DNA from: Hadesarchaea archaeon
Lineage (GTDB): Archaea; Hadarchaeota; Hadarchaeia; Hadarchaeales; Hadarchaeaceae
Direction of reading: 5' to 3'
DNA: 44,321 nucleotides
Assembly (NCBI GenBank): GCA_030601675.1
Contig: JAUWBN010000007.1
Span: 1 to 44,321, forward strand
Shown: in pieces, positions 33,146 to 41,854 of the stretch
How the letters are laid out: every line of letters starts with the position of its first letter
Position numbering within the stretch: the stretch's first letter is position 1
Program-made: the position numbers and the translations under genes
Notes under the pieces: generated by a model
Seen by the model: the letters and a program-made list of their open reading frames with translations, nothing else
Database searches by the model: none
What the model was told of the DNA's origin: nothing

Positions 33146-33412
33146 TTGTTCAGTGTGGAGTTCGTCAAGTCAGCCTCTAAAGAACTTTCGAAACTAGAGA
33201 GAAAAACCCAACGTAGGATAATCAAGCACATCGAACCCCTGCGCGAGAACCCTTTCGAACATAGACCTAAAGTTGATATCGCGAGATTGAAAGGTGAAAG
33301 GATACAGATGTACAGGCTCCGTGTGGGTGAATACAGGGTGTTTTACACCGTGGAGGAAGAGAAAGTGGTCGTCCTCGGAGTGGCACACAGAGGAGCGGCT
33401 TACAAGCGATAA
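33146..33412 (+). CDS. RelE-like toxin of cassette 2
   Basis: 88 residues, TTG or GTG start four to thirteen bases after the antitoxin stop. Classic RelE pattern: VEFVKSASKELSKLERKTQR, PKVDIARLKGERIQMYRLRV, EYRVFYTVEEEKVVVLGVAH and a final RGAAYKR. It is not closely similar to toxin 1, so the two cassettes arrived separately although their antitoxins are related. Confidence 0.85.
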   Translation: MFSVEFVKSASKELSKLERKTQRRIIKHIEPLRENPFEHRPKVDIARLKGERIQMYRLRVGEYRVFYTVEEEKVVVLGVAHRGAAYKR

Positions 33413-33456
33413 TGGTACTATCCAACCCCATAAACAGAAATGATTCAGCACTACAT

Positions 33457-33526
33457 TCAACACAGCAGCCAAGGGTTCCCTATCCTGACGCGCTGAAGCC
33501 CTTCCTCCTCACAAATTCGCAGAAAT
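33457..33526 (-). repeat. Repeat R3: intact 3' end of radical SAM gene
   Basis: Reference copy for R2; 58 of 70 bases match 32811-32880 and the stop region also matches R1. It lies immediately right of toxin-antitoxin cassette 2, so the cassette is bracketed by R2 and R3. Confidence 0.75.
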
Positions 33527-34596
33527 CGCTCGGCATCCTCCCGCTTGGTGTAGGGCATGTCGTCCATGTGGTAGAGCGGGTGGAAGGCGAGCAGGGAGTA
33601 GGGGATCGTCGGGTCTAGGTCGGCGATGAAGGATGCGAGTGCTCGGATTTCCTCGTCATCCACGTAGCCAGGCACCAATAGCGTGCTCGCTCGGGCAAAT
33701 GGAACCTCGGGACGCTCGTGATGACGCTTGCCCAGCCACCTGAAATTATCATATGCTGCGCGGTGCTCTACGCCGGACAACGCGTACAAAATCTCTGAGG
33801 ACCAGCACTTCAGGTCGGCCTTTATCCCACCTCCACTATCCAGCGAGAGCTCGCCGAACTGTTTTAGGCTCGGCAGGTTCATGCTGAGGTTGGTCTCGAG
33901 GCAAACGCGAAAGATGCGTTTTTCCCTCTCAGCGGTCTCGCGCATGATTTTCGCGGAAGCTATCACGAATGGCATCTGGCTTGCAGGGTCGCCTCCGAAG
34001 TAGCAGGCACAGCCCACGCTCTTGTTCGCTTTTTCGGCCAGCTCGGCGGCGGTCAACGTGGGCTTCCCCCCGACCGTGAGCTCACGGAAGCCGAAGTTCT
34101 GGCAGAAGAGGCAGCTGTAGGTACAACTCCCCAAAAAAATTGAGAGGTTGTTGTATCCGATGTCGCCGCGGGGGGTCCGGCACCAGCGTGGGTACCCCGC
34201 ACCGCCCGACCCAGCGCAGAATTCGGCGGGAACGCAGTTCGTGGGGAGGGGGTCGTAGTACCAAGTCAGCAGGCCTCGCTCGGGGGTGCCGAACTTTCGA
34301 ACGAGCTCGCCACCGACGTTCTCGATGATGCCGCAGAATCCCTTTCCACCCTCAGGGATGCGGCAGTCGTTCCCGCAGGCCCCGCAGTGCACGCCATTCG
34401 AATCCTTTGGGGCCTTTGCGGGTAGATTGTATTGTCCCCTCACTTTTGCGTGCGCCGCTTCGAGGTGAGGTCGAGCATCATCGAAGCGCTCCCGGACGCA
34501 AGGCGCGCAGACCTTGAGCGTGGCTGAGATATCCTCCGACTCCCTGCCGCAGACCTCGCATTTTGCCCGCCAGCCCTTCGCGTGCCGCAAGAACAC
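33457..34596 (-). CDS. Radical SAM protein (PflA/AmrS-like, COG1180-type) with N-terminal Cys-rich domain
   Basis: 379 residues. The track shows a 702-residue ORF, but its first half is antisense to pdxS; the true start is GTG 34596 with GGTGG four bases upstream. An N-terminal zinc-type region (CEVCG, CAPC) and CGACGNDCRI precede the radical SAM core GSCTYSCLFCQNF (C-x3-C-x2-C), then ACYFGGDPASQ, CLETNLSMN, ADLKCWS and VPGYVDDEEI. It reduces SAM with a 4Fe-4S cluster; target unknown, though AmrS relatives act in the AmmeMemoRadiSam system. Its 3' end is the repeated unit R3 (33457-33526). Confidence 0.87.
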   Translation of the reverse strand: MFLRHAKGWRAKCEVCGRESEDISATLKVCAPCVRERFDDARPHLEAAHAKVRGQYNLPAKAPKDSNGVHCGACGNDCRIPEGGKGFCGIIENVGGELVRKFGTPERGLLTWYYDPLPTNCVPAEFCAGSGGAGYPRWCRTPRGDIGYNNLSIFLGSCTYSCLFCQNFGFRELTVGGKPTLTAAELAEKANKSVGCACYFGGDPASQMPFVIASAKIMRETAEREKRIFRVCLETNLSMNLPSLKQFGELSLDSGGGIKADLKCWSSEILYALSGVEHRAAYDNFRWLGKRHHERPEVPFARASTLLVPGYVDDEEIRALASFIADLDPTIPYSLLAFHPLYHMDDMPYTKREDAERFLRICEEEGLQRVRIGNPWLLC

Positions 34597-34650
34597 AGCG
34601 CCACCATTTTCCTTTTTAGGCGGGACGATTAAAGATGGATTGGTGGGAGA

Positions 34651-35559
34651 TTGCAAAGGAGAACCGAGGAAAAAATCGTCGCGTTCGGCACCGAGCGCCT
34701 GAAGCGTGGGTTCGCCAAGATGCAGAAGGGCGGTGTGATTATGGACGTGACGAATCCGGAGCAGGCGATCATAGCGGAGGAGGCTGGAGCGGTAGCGGTG
34801 ATGGCGCTCCAGGCGATACCATCCGACATTCGGGCAGCTGGCGGTGTCGCTCGCATGGCGGACCCGGCGGTTGTCGAGGCAATCATGAACGCTGTCACGA
34901 TTCCCGTCATGGCGAAATGTCGGATAGGCCATTTCGGGGAGGCCCAAGTGCTCGAGGCTTTGGGCGTGGATATGATAGATGAGAGCGAGGTGCTCACGCC
35001 CGCTGACGAGGAGTTCCACGTAGATAAGAGCAAGTTTAAAGTTCCTTTCGTCTGCGGTTCCCGCGATTTGGGTGAAGCTTTGCGAAGGATAAACGAGGGT
35101 GCTGCCATGATCAGGACGAAGGGCGAGGCGGGTACCGGAAACATCGTCGAGGCGATGAAACATATTCGACTGACGGAGCGGCAGATAGCCGAGCTCGCAG
35201 GGCTCAAGCACGATGGGCTCGGGGCAAAGGCGCAAGAGTACCGGGTGTCTGTCGGGCTCGCCGAGGAAACGGCAAAGCTGCAGCGCCTGCCGGTCGTTTG
35301 GTTCTGCGCTGGCGGGATTGCAACGCCGGCCGATTCCGCGATGGTTATGCAGATGGGTGTCGACGGGGTCTTCGTTGGGTCTGGTATATTCAAATCGAGC
35401 GACCCGGCGCGGATGGCTCGGGCGATCGTCGAGGCGACCCGTTATTACGACGACCCGGGAGTTTTGCTCGAGGTCAGCAAGGACCTGCCGCAGGCTATGC
35501 GCGGGATCGACATCAAGACCCTTAAGGCTGAAGAGAAGCTGCAGGCTAGAGGCGTTTAA
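34651..35559 (+). CDS. pdxS: Pyridoxal 5'-phosphate synthase lyase subunit PdxS
   Basis: 302 residues, TTG start behind GGTGGGAG. All key elements are present: [43 protein letters not shown] with the Schiff-base lysine, [14 protein letters not shown] with the second lysine, and [20 protein letters not shown]. It builds PLP from ribose-5-phosphate, glyceraldehyde-3-phosphate and ammonia supplied by PdxT, whose gene is 32 bases downstream. Divergent from the radical SAM gene. Confidence 0.97.
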   Translation: MQRRTEEKIVAFGTERLKRGFAKMQKGGVIMDVTNPEQAIIAEEAGAVAVMALQAIPSDIRAAGGVARMADPAVVEAIMNAVTIPVMAKCRIGHFGEAQVLEALGVDMIDESEVLTPADEEFHVDKSKFKVPFVCGSRDLGEALRRINEGAAMIRTKGEAGTGNIVEAMKHIRLTERQIAELAGLKHDGLGAKAQEYRVSVGLAEETAKLQRLPVVWFCAGGIATPADSAMVMQMGVDGVFVGSGIFKSSDPARMARAIVEATRYYDDPGVLLEVSKDLPQAMRGIDIKTLKAEEKLQARGV

Positions 35560-35591
35560 GGACACTCACTTTTAGAAATCGGTTTTGATAG

Positions 35592-36200
35592 GTGGCAATC
35601 GTGAAGATAGGCATCGTCGGACTTCAGGGTGCGGTTAGCGAGCACCTCGAGGCGACGGAGCGGGCGATGCAAAAGCTAGGCATCAAGGGAGAGGCGGTCT
35701 GGGTCGGCAGGCCTGTGCAGCTCGAGGGCGTGGACGGCATCATCATTCCAGGCGGTGAGTCAACAACGATCGGCAAGCTCATGCGGACGACCGGGCTTTT
35801 CGAGCAGGTCAAGCAACTCGCGACCGGTGGTAAGCCGATTTTAGGCACCTGCGCCGGCCTTATCGTATTGGCCAAGCGCGGGGACGAGCAGGTCATGCGG
35901 ACCAGGCAGCCATTGCTCGGGCTGATGGACATATCCGTGATTCGGAACGCTTTCGGCAGGCAGCGCGAGTCGTTCGAGGTGAACTTGGAGATTCCAGCCT
36001 TGGGTGAGGAGCCGTTCAGCGCAGTCTTCATCCGCGCGCCAGCGGTCGAGGAAGTCTGGGGGGATGCCAAAACCCTGGCCGAGTTTCAGGGAAAGATTGT
36101 CGCAGTACAGCAGGGCAGCTTGCTCGCCGTAGCTTTTCACCCGGAGCTCACGCCCGACACACGATTGCACGAGTATTTCCTGCGGATGTGTCAGCGATAG
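35592..36200 (+). CDS. pdxT: Pyridoxal 5'-phosphate synthase glutaminase subunit PdxT
   Basis: 202 residues, GTG start after TTTTGATAGGTG. Glutaminase elements are IGIVGLQGAVSEHLEA, IIPGGESTTIGKLM, the nucleophile Cys in LGTCAGLIVLA, and the His-Glu pair in AVAFHPELTPDTR. It hydrolyses glutamine and passes ammonia to PdxS in the PdxS12/PdxT12 complex. Confidence 0.97.
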   Translation: MAIVKIGIVGLQGAVSEHLEATERAMQKLGIKGEAVWVGRPVQLEGVDGIIIPGGESTTIGKLMRTTGLFEQVKQLATGGKPILGTCAGLIVLAKRGDEQVMRTRQPLLGLMDISVIRNAFGRQRESFEVNLEIPALGEEPFSAVFIRAPAVEEVWGDAKTLAEFQGKIVAVQQGSLLAVAFHPELTPDTRLHEYFLRMCQR

Positions 36201-36240
36201 GTCGAGCAAAAATGTTAATTAATAGTCACGCTTAAGTAAT

Positions 36241-36675
36241 ATGGGCGAACGGATGAACCCACGTTATCTCAAAAATGTGCGTTTTGAGTGTCAGCGGTGC
36301 GCCAAGTGCTGCGGTGATAGCTCGCACCGCGGGCGAAACATCCTGTTGCTTGAATCCGAGATCAGACAAATATCAAATACAATGGGTTTGAGGCCGCTTT
36401 CATTTGCCTCCCCCTCGCTAAGCACCCAGCCCTACCGCTACCGAATGAAGAAGCGGGGCGGGAAGTGCGTTTTTTTGGACGGGAAAGCCTGCAGGATCTA
36501 CAACATCCGGCCGCTCATCTGCCGCTTTTACCCGTTCTCTCTCAAAAAGGGCAACAACGGCTATAGGTTCGAGGTTTCGGAGGAGTGCCCAGGCATCGGT
36601 CTTGGGAAAACCCTTGTGCCAGAGGAATTTGAAAGGATGTTGGAAGAAGCGCATTCAAAATTAAAAATCGCTTAA
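36241..36675 (+). CDS. YkgJ-family cysteine cluster protein
   Basis: 144 residues. FECQRCAKCCGDSSHRGRNI (C-x2-C-x2-CC) and CVFLDGKACRIYNIRPLICR followed by FYPFSL are the zinc/iron-chelating cysteine cluster of this family. Function is unknown. It stands alone between pdxT and the convergent glutamate synthase-like gene. Confidence 0.85.
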   Translation: MGERMNPRYLKNVRFECQRCAKCCGDSSHRGRNILLLESEIRQISNTMGLRPLSFASPSLSTQPYRYRMKKRGGKCVFLDGKACRIYNIRPLICRFYPFSLKKGNNGYRFEVSEECPGIGLGKTLVPEEFERMLEEAHSKLKIA

Positions 36676-36771
36676 GAGGGAACTTACTCCAGCCTTATCG
36701 CAATTCCTCTCCTTGCTAGATATTAAGAATTCTTGCCAAGCATATAGAGACCACAAAAGCGCAGTCCAAAA

Positions 36772-38400
36772 TTATCCGAGTATCTGTTCAAACATGTCGG
36801 TTTCAACTTCACCCATTGTCGGTATGCCTGTAACTTTGGAAGCATTCTCCGTTAACGCCGTGAGATCGCTTCTATCGAGAAGGTCGAGTCTCCATTTCCG
36901 AGCGCCCGCCATCAACTGCTGAAGCCCCACACCGAGCCTATCGCTGAGATAGGTATAGAGTCCTACGGCAGGCAACGGGATATCCTTGAATCTCTTGCCA
37001 TACTTCTTTTTCAGCTCCGGCACCGTGACGAAGAACTTGGCCGGCTCGGTGCCATATTGTTCCGCGAACTCCCGGGGCAATTTTTTCTCCTTAGCCAGTT
37101 CCGAAAAATATGCGGATTTCATCACGGCGGTAACTGGTGCTCTGGCCATAGTTATCGCCTTGACCAGCGGTCCATCACCGAGATTGCTCATCGCGATGCT
37201 TTTGAATATTTGTCCCTCGTCGATGAACCCACCGGCCATGCTTAAGTCTGGGACATAACGGCCTTTCTTCCTCAGAATTTGAGCGCATTTGAGGATTTGT
37301 GCCTCAAGGTATACCGTGGGGGTACTCATCTCATTCATCATCGTTACTGGACTCATGCCCGTACCGCCGCCAGCGCCATCGAAGGTCATATAATCCACTT
37401 TTGCCTCGGATGCTACTTTCATCGTCCAGGCTACATCGACTGGGCGGTATGCGCCTGTCTTCAAGGTAACTTTCTTTGCGCCTTGCCCTCTGAGCCACTC
37501 CACGTCCTCGATGAAGTCCCTCTCAGCTGGCATGCCGACCCTGCTGTGCCGCTCAAAGGACTTGAAGAATCCTGCTTTGAAGGCCTTTTGGACCTCAGGG
37601 TCTTCGGGGTCGGGCAGCACCACATACCCTCGCTTCTTTAGGCCAAGTGCCTTCTCCAGGGTTGAGACCCTTATCTCCCCCCCGATAGCCTTTGCCCCTT
37701 GTCCCCACTTCCTCTCTATGATGTTTACTTCGAGCTTCGATATTGAGTAAACGTCAACGCCTGCCCGCTGATCTTCAACATTTGTCTGCACCGCGATGTC
37801 ACCGTATTTTCCATCCCAGAACTCCCTGAACTTCTTAACCCTGAATTCAAGGTCTTTAGATGAAGTTACCTTGCCCCGTGTATACTTCGCCTCTGGGTCA
37901 ACTCCGCAAACGTTCTCCCCGATGATGACTATTATGCCTGTGAGGGCTGCTCCGACGGCCAATTCTTTCCAGTTTTCCCTTGCCACCATGGTGGAACCAA
38001 ACGCGCCATTTGCGAGAGGTATTTTGAGGGGGATACCTCCTAGCTCTGATTCAATATTTACGTTTTTAAAAAGGGCAATATCAGAATCAGGCTCGATCCC
38101 CTCCGCGCCACGGAGCCTAGATAAAATATTAAAGTGGGACCAATCAAGACCGTAATTTTTGAGGGATGCCGCAGTACTTGTCCCATAATAAGCTTGCGCC
38201 GGGTAGAGAACCTCGCGACCACGAAATGCCGACAAACCGACTTCGCACAGGAATGGGCATTCTTTGATGCAGATGGGGCACATTCCGCTTGTTGGACTAA
38301 CGTCCCTCACCCTCGTGCGTGTCCCGGAGGTGGACATCGCGTTCAGGTAAGAGGAGTCTTTATGAACTCTCTCAGTCATGTCAATTCCAACTTTTTGCAT
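36772..38400 (-). CDS. FMN-binding glutamate synthase-family protein with N-terminal Fe-S-like motif
   Basis: 542 residues. The start at 38400 lies 25 bases after a TATA-like TTTTTATA (about 38420-38428), suggesting a leaderless message; ATG 38379 is the alternative. The FMN/FeS domain of GltB-like proteins is visible: IPLKIPLANGAFGSTMVARE, GAKAIGGEIRVSTLE, DYMTFDGAGGGTGMSPVTMM, DLSMAGGFIDEGQIFKSIAM and GLQQLMAGARKWRL. The N-terminus carries MCPICIKECPFLCEVG (C-x2-C-x3-C-x3-C), a likely 4Fe-4S site. A glutaminase domain is absent, as usual for archaeal split glutamate synthases. Whether it makes glutamate or acts on another substrate is unclear. Confidence 0.87.
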   Translation of the reverse strand: MQKVGIDMTERVHKDSSYLNAMSTSGTRTRVRDVSPTSGMCPICIKECPFLCEVGLSAFRGREVLYPAQAYYGTSTAASLKNYGLDWSHFNILSRLRGAEGIEPDSDIALFKNVNIESELGGIPLKIPLANGAFGSTMVARENWKELAVGAALTGIIVIIGENVCGVDPEAKYTRGKVTSSKDLEFRVKKFREFWDGKYGDIAVQTNVEDQRAGVDVYSISKLEVNIIERKWGQGAKAIGGEIRVSTLEKALGLKKRGYVVLPDPEDPEVQKAFKAGFFKSFERHSRVGMPAERDFIEDVEWLRGQGAKKVTLKTGAYRPVDVAWTMKVASEAKVDYMTFDGAGGGTGMSPVTMMNEMSTPTVYLEAQILKCAQILRKKGRYVPDLSMAGGFIDEGQIFKSIAMSNLGDGPLVKAITMARAPVTAVMKSAYFSELAKEKKLPREFAEQYGTEPAKFFVTVPELKKKYGKRFKDIPLPAVGLYTYLSDRLGVGLQQLMAGARKWRLDLLDRSDLTALTENASKVTGIPTMGEVETDMFEQILG

Positions 38401-38554
38401 TTTCTAAATAGAGGGCGCCGTATAAAAATTGATTGCCCGACATCTCCACTATAGATTAGACCTAAATCAGTTCTTCGGGAATCCAAGTTTTTTAATAAAA
38501 CGGGTTTAGCGCAAGTCTTTTAATACAGCCCCCAAACTTCAAATTGGTGCACGC

Positions 38555-38830
38555 ATGCATGAATTCCCCGAGTTCATCGAGGAGGAAGAGGAGGAAGAGG
38601 AGAAAGATTGGCCGAGGATGGTCAGGCTGGATGTAATAGAGTACATCCTCCGCCGCTACGGCATCCTCCGCGCCCCCGACCTAGCGCACGTCTTGGATTG
38701 GAAGGTTCGAGAGGTCAACCGCGTGCTCCACCAGCTCGAGAGCTCCGGCCGCGTGAAGCGCACGAAGCTCGGCAGAAGTTATGCGTGGTCATCGGTTGAA
38801 GAGCCGCACCTAACCTCCATGTATTACTAG
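38555..38830 (+). CDS. Small winged-helix-like protein with acidic N-terminus
   Basis: 91 residues. A run of glutamates (EFIEEEEEEEEKDWPRMV) precedes a compact domain VIEYILRRYGILRAPDLAHV then VNRVLHQLESSGRVKRTKLG, a pattern typical of a winged helix with a short wing. A TATA-like TTTTAATAC lies about 35 bases upstream. Probably a DNA- or RNA-binding protein; no specific family recognised. Its end overlaps the convergent membrane protein gene by 21 bases. Confidence 0.68.
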   Translation: MHEFPEFIEEEEEEEEKDWPRMVRLDVIEYILRRYGILRAPDLAHVLDWKVREVNRVLHQLESSGRVKRTKLGRSYAWSSVEEPHLTSMYY

Positions 38831-39244
38831 GCGGACCTCGTACCCCCGGGCTACTTTCTTCACACCTTTGATTCTTGCCCGTTCCAGCGACTTGTGGAGC
38901 ACCGCCCACTTCTCCTCACCGGCGGGCATGCGAATGGAGATGATGTCAGGGGTTTCAGCCCGTAGCTCCACGCTCGGGTCGAGGCGAATCCTAACCACGG
39001 CCCGCCTAGCCGCCGCTGCTCCCTCAATGGCTTTGATCACCCGCCCTAGCGCTTCCTTGAGCTCCTTGGGCACGGAGGTTGGTCGCGCGCGCCGTTTGAG
39101 GAGGAGCGAAAATCTCTCGCGGGCTTCCAACTCTCTCGCCGCTCCCCGAGTCCGGAGACGGTACATCAGCACAAAATAGACGAGCCCCACCGAGATGAGG
39201 AAAAGCATGAGCAGGATTATCCAGTCGAGTGGGATTTCGGGCAT
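38810..39244 (-). CDS. Hypothetical single-pass membrane protein
   Basis: About 144 residues from ATG 39244 (PEIPLDWIILLMLFLISVGL), chosen because AATTAATTAA lies about 26 bases upstream; ATG 39265 is the track's start. One transmembrane helix near the N-terminus is followed by a basic cytoplasmic region and a C-terminal domain with alternating strands (VVRIRLDPSVELRAETPDII, GVKKVARGYEVRLVI). No family recognised. Confidence 0.65.
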   Translation of the reverse strand: MPEIPLDWIILLMLFLISVGLVYFVLMYRLRTRGAARELEARERFSLLLKRRARPTSVPKELKEALGRVIKAIEGAAAARRAVVRIRLDPSVELRAETPDIISIRMPAGEEKWAVLHKSLERARIKGVKKVARGYEVRLVIHGG

Positions 39245-39302
39245 GATTTGATTTTGACCGAGCATTTAATTAATTCATTCGCTTAGGGTAGTCGGGACCA
39301 AA

Positions 39303-39542
39303 TTGAGGAGAAAGGAAATTCAGATCCTCCTGATCGAACGCGACAAGGTCACCGATGCCCTAGATAAGCTGGAGGAGGACCGTAGGGCGAGCAGGGTCTC
39401 TGAGCTCGATCATGACCTCTTACGCGAGCGCTACGGGAATAAACTCCGCGAGATCGAGCAAAAGCTGGGCAAGCCAAAACCCAAGCCAGGCAAGCTCGAG
39501 AAGTTGCGATTTTGGCGCAAGAAGTCCAAGCGAAAGGCCTAA
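39303..39542 (+). CDS. Small charged coiled-coil protein
   Basis: 79 residues, TTG start. A heptad-like charged helix (LLIERDKVTDALDKLEEDRR to LRERYGNKLREIEQKLG) is followed by a lysine- and proline-rich tail (KPKPKPGKLEKLRFWRKKSK). It diverges from the membrane protein across 58 bases with shared AT-rich TATA-like sequence, and precedes moaC by 40 bases. Function unknown. Confidence 0.6.
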   Translation: MRRKEIQILLIERDKVTDALDKLEEDRRASRVSELDHDLLRERYGNKLREIEQKLGKPKPKPGKLEKLRFWRKKSKRKA

Positions 39543-39582
39543 ACTTTTATTGCTCGCTGGGCGATGCTTTTAGCGTGGTCCC

Positions 39583-40017
39583 ATGGTCAAGATGGTCGAT
39601 ATTAGCGCGAAACCGAGGGTGCCCCGAACGGCCCAGGCAAGCGGTTTCATTCGCTTGAAGTCCGAAACGCTCCAGAAGATCAAGGCGGGTAAGGTGCCCA
39701 AGGGCGACGTGCTAGCGGTTGCCCAGACCGCCGCCATCCTTGCGGTGAAGCGAACCCCCGAGCTCGTCCCGCTCACCCACCCGATCGCCATCACGGGGAC
39801 CGATGTCGACTTCAAGCTGGAGAAGGAGGGCGTCCGTGTGAGCGTCGAGGTCAAGAGCACGGGCCAGACCGGCGTCGAGATGGAAGCCTTGGTCGGCGTG
39901 GCCAGCGCGCTGCTCACCGTCTGGGACATGGTGAAGGGATTCGAGAAGGACGAGGCCGGGCAATATCCCACGACTTCGATCGAAGATATTCGCGTCTTAA
40001 AGAAGGTGAAAGGTTGA
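39583..40017 (+). CDS. moaC: Cyclic pyranopterin monophosphate synthase MoaC
   Basis: 144 residues. MVDISAKPRVPRTAQASGFI, ILAVKRTPELVPLTHPIAIT, VKSTGQTGVEMEALVGVASA and LTVWDMVKGFEKD match MoaC, which closes the pterin ring to cPMP in molybdenum/tungsten cofactor synthesis. The conserved PLCHP reads PLTHP here (Thr for Cys); His, Asp and Lys active-site residues remain. Overlaps moaB by four bases; first gene of the cofactor operon. Confidence 0.93.
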   Translation: MVKMVDISAKPRVPRTAQASGFIRLKSETLQKIKAGKVPKGDVLAVAQTAAILAVKRTPELVPLTHPIAITGTDVDFKLEKEGVRVSVEVKSTGQTGVEMEALVGVASALLTVWDMVKGFEKDEAGQYPTTSIEDIRVLKKVKG

Positions 40018-40529
40018 GCGTGATCGAGCACCGAAAGGAGGCCCCCAAACACGTGGGGATAGCCGTCCTCGTCGTGAGCGATAGCCGGGCCGCGGCGATG
40101 CGCGATGGACGCGATGATGACGTCACCGGTAAGATCATCGAGCAAAGGGCGCGCGAGGCCGGGCACGAGACGACCAGGTTGGTAGTCCCCGACGACGCCC
40201 GTGAGATAAAAAAAGCGATGCGAGGGTTCATCGCGGACAGAAAAATCGATGTCGTGATAACAGCGGGTGGCACCGGCATAGCGAGGCGGGATGTCACGAT
40301 CGAAACGTTGAGCCCGCTCTTCGAGAAGGAGTTACCTGGGTTCGGTGAGATCCTGCGGCGCATAGGCTACGAGAAGGTCGGCACGGCGGCACTTCTGACC
40401 CTAGCTACCGTGGGCCTCATCGAGCGGAAGCCAGTTTTTTGCCTGCCCGGGGCCCCGAACGCAGCAGAGGTCGCGATGGGGCTCATCCTACCCGAGCTCG
40501 GGCACGTCATCAAGCACGCGCGTGAGTGA
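40014..40529 (+). CDS. moaB: MoaB/Mog-type molybdopterin adenylyltransferase
   Basis: 171 residues, TTG start overlapping the moaC stop. HVGIAVLVVSDSRAAAM, DVVITAGGTGIARRDVTIE (GGTG motif) and VFCLPGAPNAAEVAMGLILP are the MoaB/MogA signature. It adenylates molybdopterin before metal insertion by MoeA, the next gene. Confidence 0.94.
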   Translation: MSVIEHRKEAPKHVGIAVLVVSDSRAAAMRDGRDDDVTGKIIEQRAREAGHETTRLVVPDDAREIKKAMRGFIADRKIDVVITAGGTGIARRDVTIETLSPLFEKELPGFGEILRRIGYEKVGTAALLTLATVGLIERKPVFCLPGAPNAAEVAMGLILPELGHVIKHARE

Positions 40530-40530
40530 G

Positions 40531-41766
40531 ATGCGAGTTCGAATGCGGGGCTTCGCCCGTTACACAAAGCTCGAGGATGCCCTGAAGCTGATGCTCTCGC
40601 GAGTGAAACGTCTGGGTTCTGAGATGGTGTCGTTCGAGCGAGCGTTTGGGCGCGTGCTGGCCGAGGATGTCGTCACAAAAATCGATGTGCCTCCTTTCGA
40701 TCGCTCGGCAGTCGACGGTTACGCAGTTCGCGCGGCGGATACATTTGGCGCACGTGAAACGAAACCGAAAAGACTACGCGTAATCGGGTCCGCGAAAATA
40801 GGTGCCCCGACCAAACTTCGTGTGCGAAAGGGGGAGGCGGTCAAACTGATGACAGGGGCACCGATGCCTCTAGGCGCGGACGCGGTCGTGATGGTCGAAC
40901 ACACCAAGCTCGAGGGGAAACGCATCGCTGTGCTGATGCCGCTCACACCCGGCAAGAACGTTTCGGCTCGGGGGGAGGACGTTCGGGCAGGTGAGCTTGT
41001 ATTGAGGCGCGGGCAGCAGCTCAGGCCCCCGGATATCGGCATGCTCGCGTCGATAGGCGAGCTCCGAGTGCGGGTTTTCCGAAAGCCCCGAGTCGCGATC
41101 GTTGCTACCGGGCGCGAACTTCGGCGCCCCGGCGCGCGGTTGGGCCAGGGGCAAATCACGGACATCAACAGCTACTCCTTGGCCGCGGGAGTTGTGAGCT
41201 GCGGTGGCGTGGCGAATTCAGTTGGCATCGTTCCCGACAAACCACGAATGCTGCGCCGTGCGTTGCAGAAAGCACTGAAGAGCGACGTGGTTCTCATTTC
41301 GGGTGGAAGTTCGGTGGGGGAGCATGATATCGCCCCCGATGTGGTCGCCGAGTTAGGGAAGCTGATGTTCCACGGTGTCGCCCTGCGCCCAGGAGGTCCA
41401 ACCGCGATCGGCATCGTTCAGGGAAAGCCTGTGTTTTGCCTAGCAGGTTTTCCGGTTGCCTCACTGGTCGCTTTCGACATGCTCGTCAGACCCGCGCTCT
41501 GGGTAATGCAAGGGTTGCCTCCGGATTGGGGATACCTGAGAGCTCGAGCGAAGTTGGCATGCAAAATCACCTCGAGTTTAGGGCGCGTGGACATGGTGCG
41601 GGTGCGGGTCTGGAGCGAGGCGGGAGAACTCTTGGCAGAGCCAATCCGCGTCACCGGTTCTGGCATCCTCAGCTCGATGACCCGCGCCGATGGGTTTGTG
41701 GTCGTTCCCGAGAATTGCGAGGGCTTTGATAAGGGCCGAACCGTTGAGGTTGAACTATATAGCTGA
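40531..41766 (+). CDS. moeA: Molybdopterin molybdenumtransferase MoeA
   Basis: 411 residues from ATG 40531, one base after the moaB stop (GTG 40522 would overlap it). DVPPFDRSAVDGYAVRAADT-type region, KLMTGAPMPLGADAVVMVEH, GKNVSARGEDVRAGELVLRR and the MogA-like VVLISGGSSVGEHDIAPDV are clear. It inserts molybdate or tungstate into adenylated molybdopterin. It ends a moaC-moaB-moeA operon. Confidence 0.95.
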   Translation: MRVRMRGFARYTKLEDALKLMLSRVKRLGSEMVSFERAFGRVLAEDVVTKIDVPPFDRSAVDGYAVRAADTFGARETKPKRLRVIGSAKIGAPTKLRVRKGEAVKLMTGAPMPLGADAVVMVEHTKLEGKRIAVLMPLTPGKNVSARGEDVRAGELVLRRGQQLRPPDIGMLASIGELRVRVFRKPRVAIVATGRELRRPGARLGQGQITDINSYSLAAGVVSCGGVANSVGIVPDKPRMLRRALQKALKSDVVLISGGSSVGEHDIAPDVVAELGKLMFHGVALRPGGPTAIGIVQGKPVFCLAGFPVASLVAFDMLVRPALWVMQGLPPDWGYLRARAKLACKITSSLGRVDMVRVRVWSEAGELLAEPIRVTGSGILSSMTRADGFVVVPENCEGFDKGRTVEVELYS

Positions 41767-41854
41767 ATCAACATGTTTTTGGCAGAAGTATGATGTACTA
41801 TACAATCGCCTTAAAGTTTAAATCCAACGCGTGAGGAGGTGGGTGGGGAGCGAG

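Noticed and set aside
32081-33526. CRISPR array or insertion sequence as explanation for the repeats
   Set aside because: Only three unequal repeats separated by whole genes, no regular spacers, no transposase and no terminal inverted repeats.
34600-35565. First half of the 702-residue minus-strand ORF (33457-35565)
   Set aside because: It is antisense to pdxS, and its translation shows no family resemblance; the radical SAM protein begins at GTG 34596 with its own Shine-Dalgarno.
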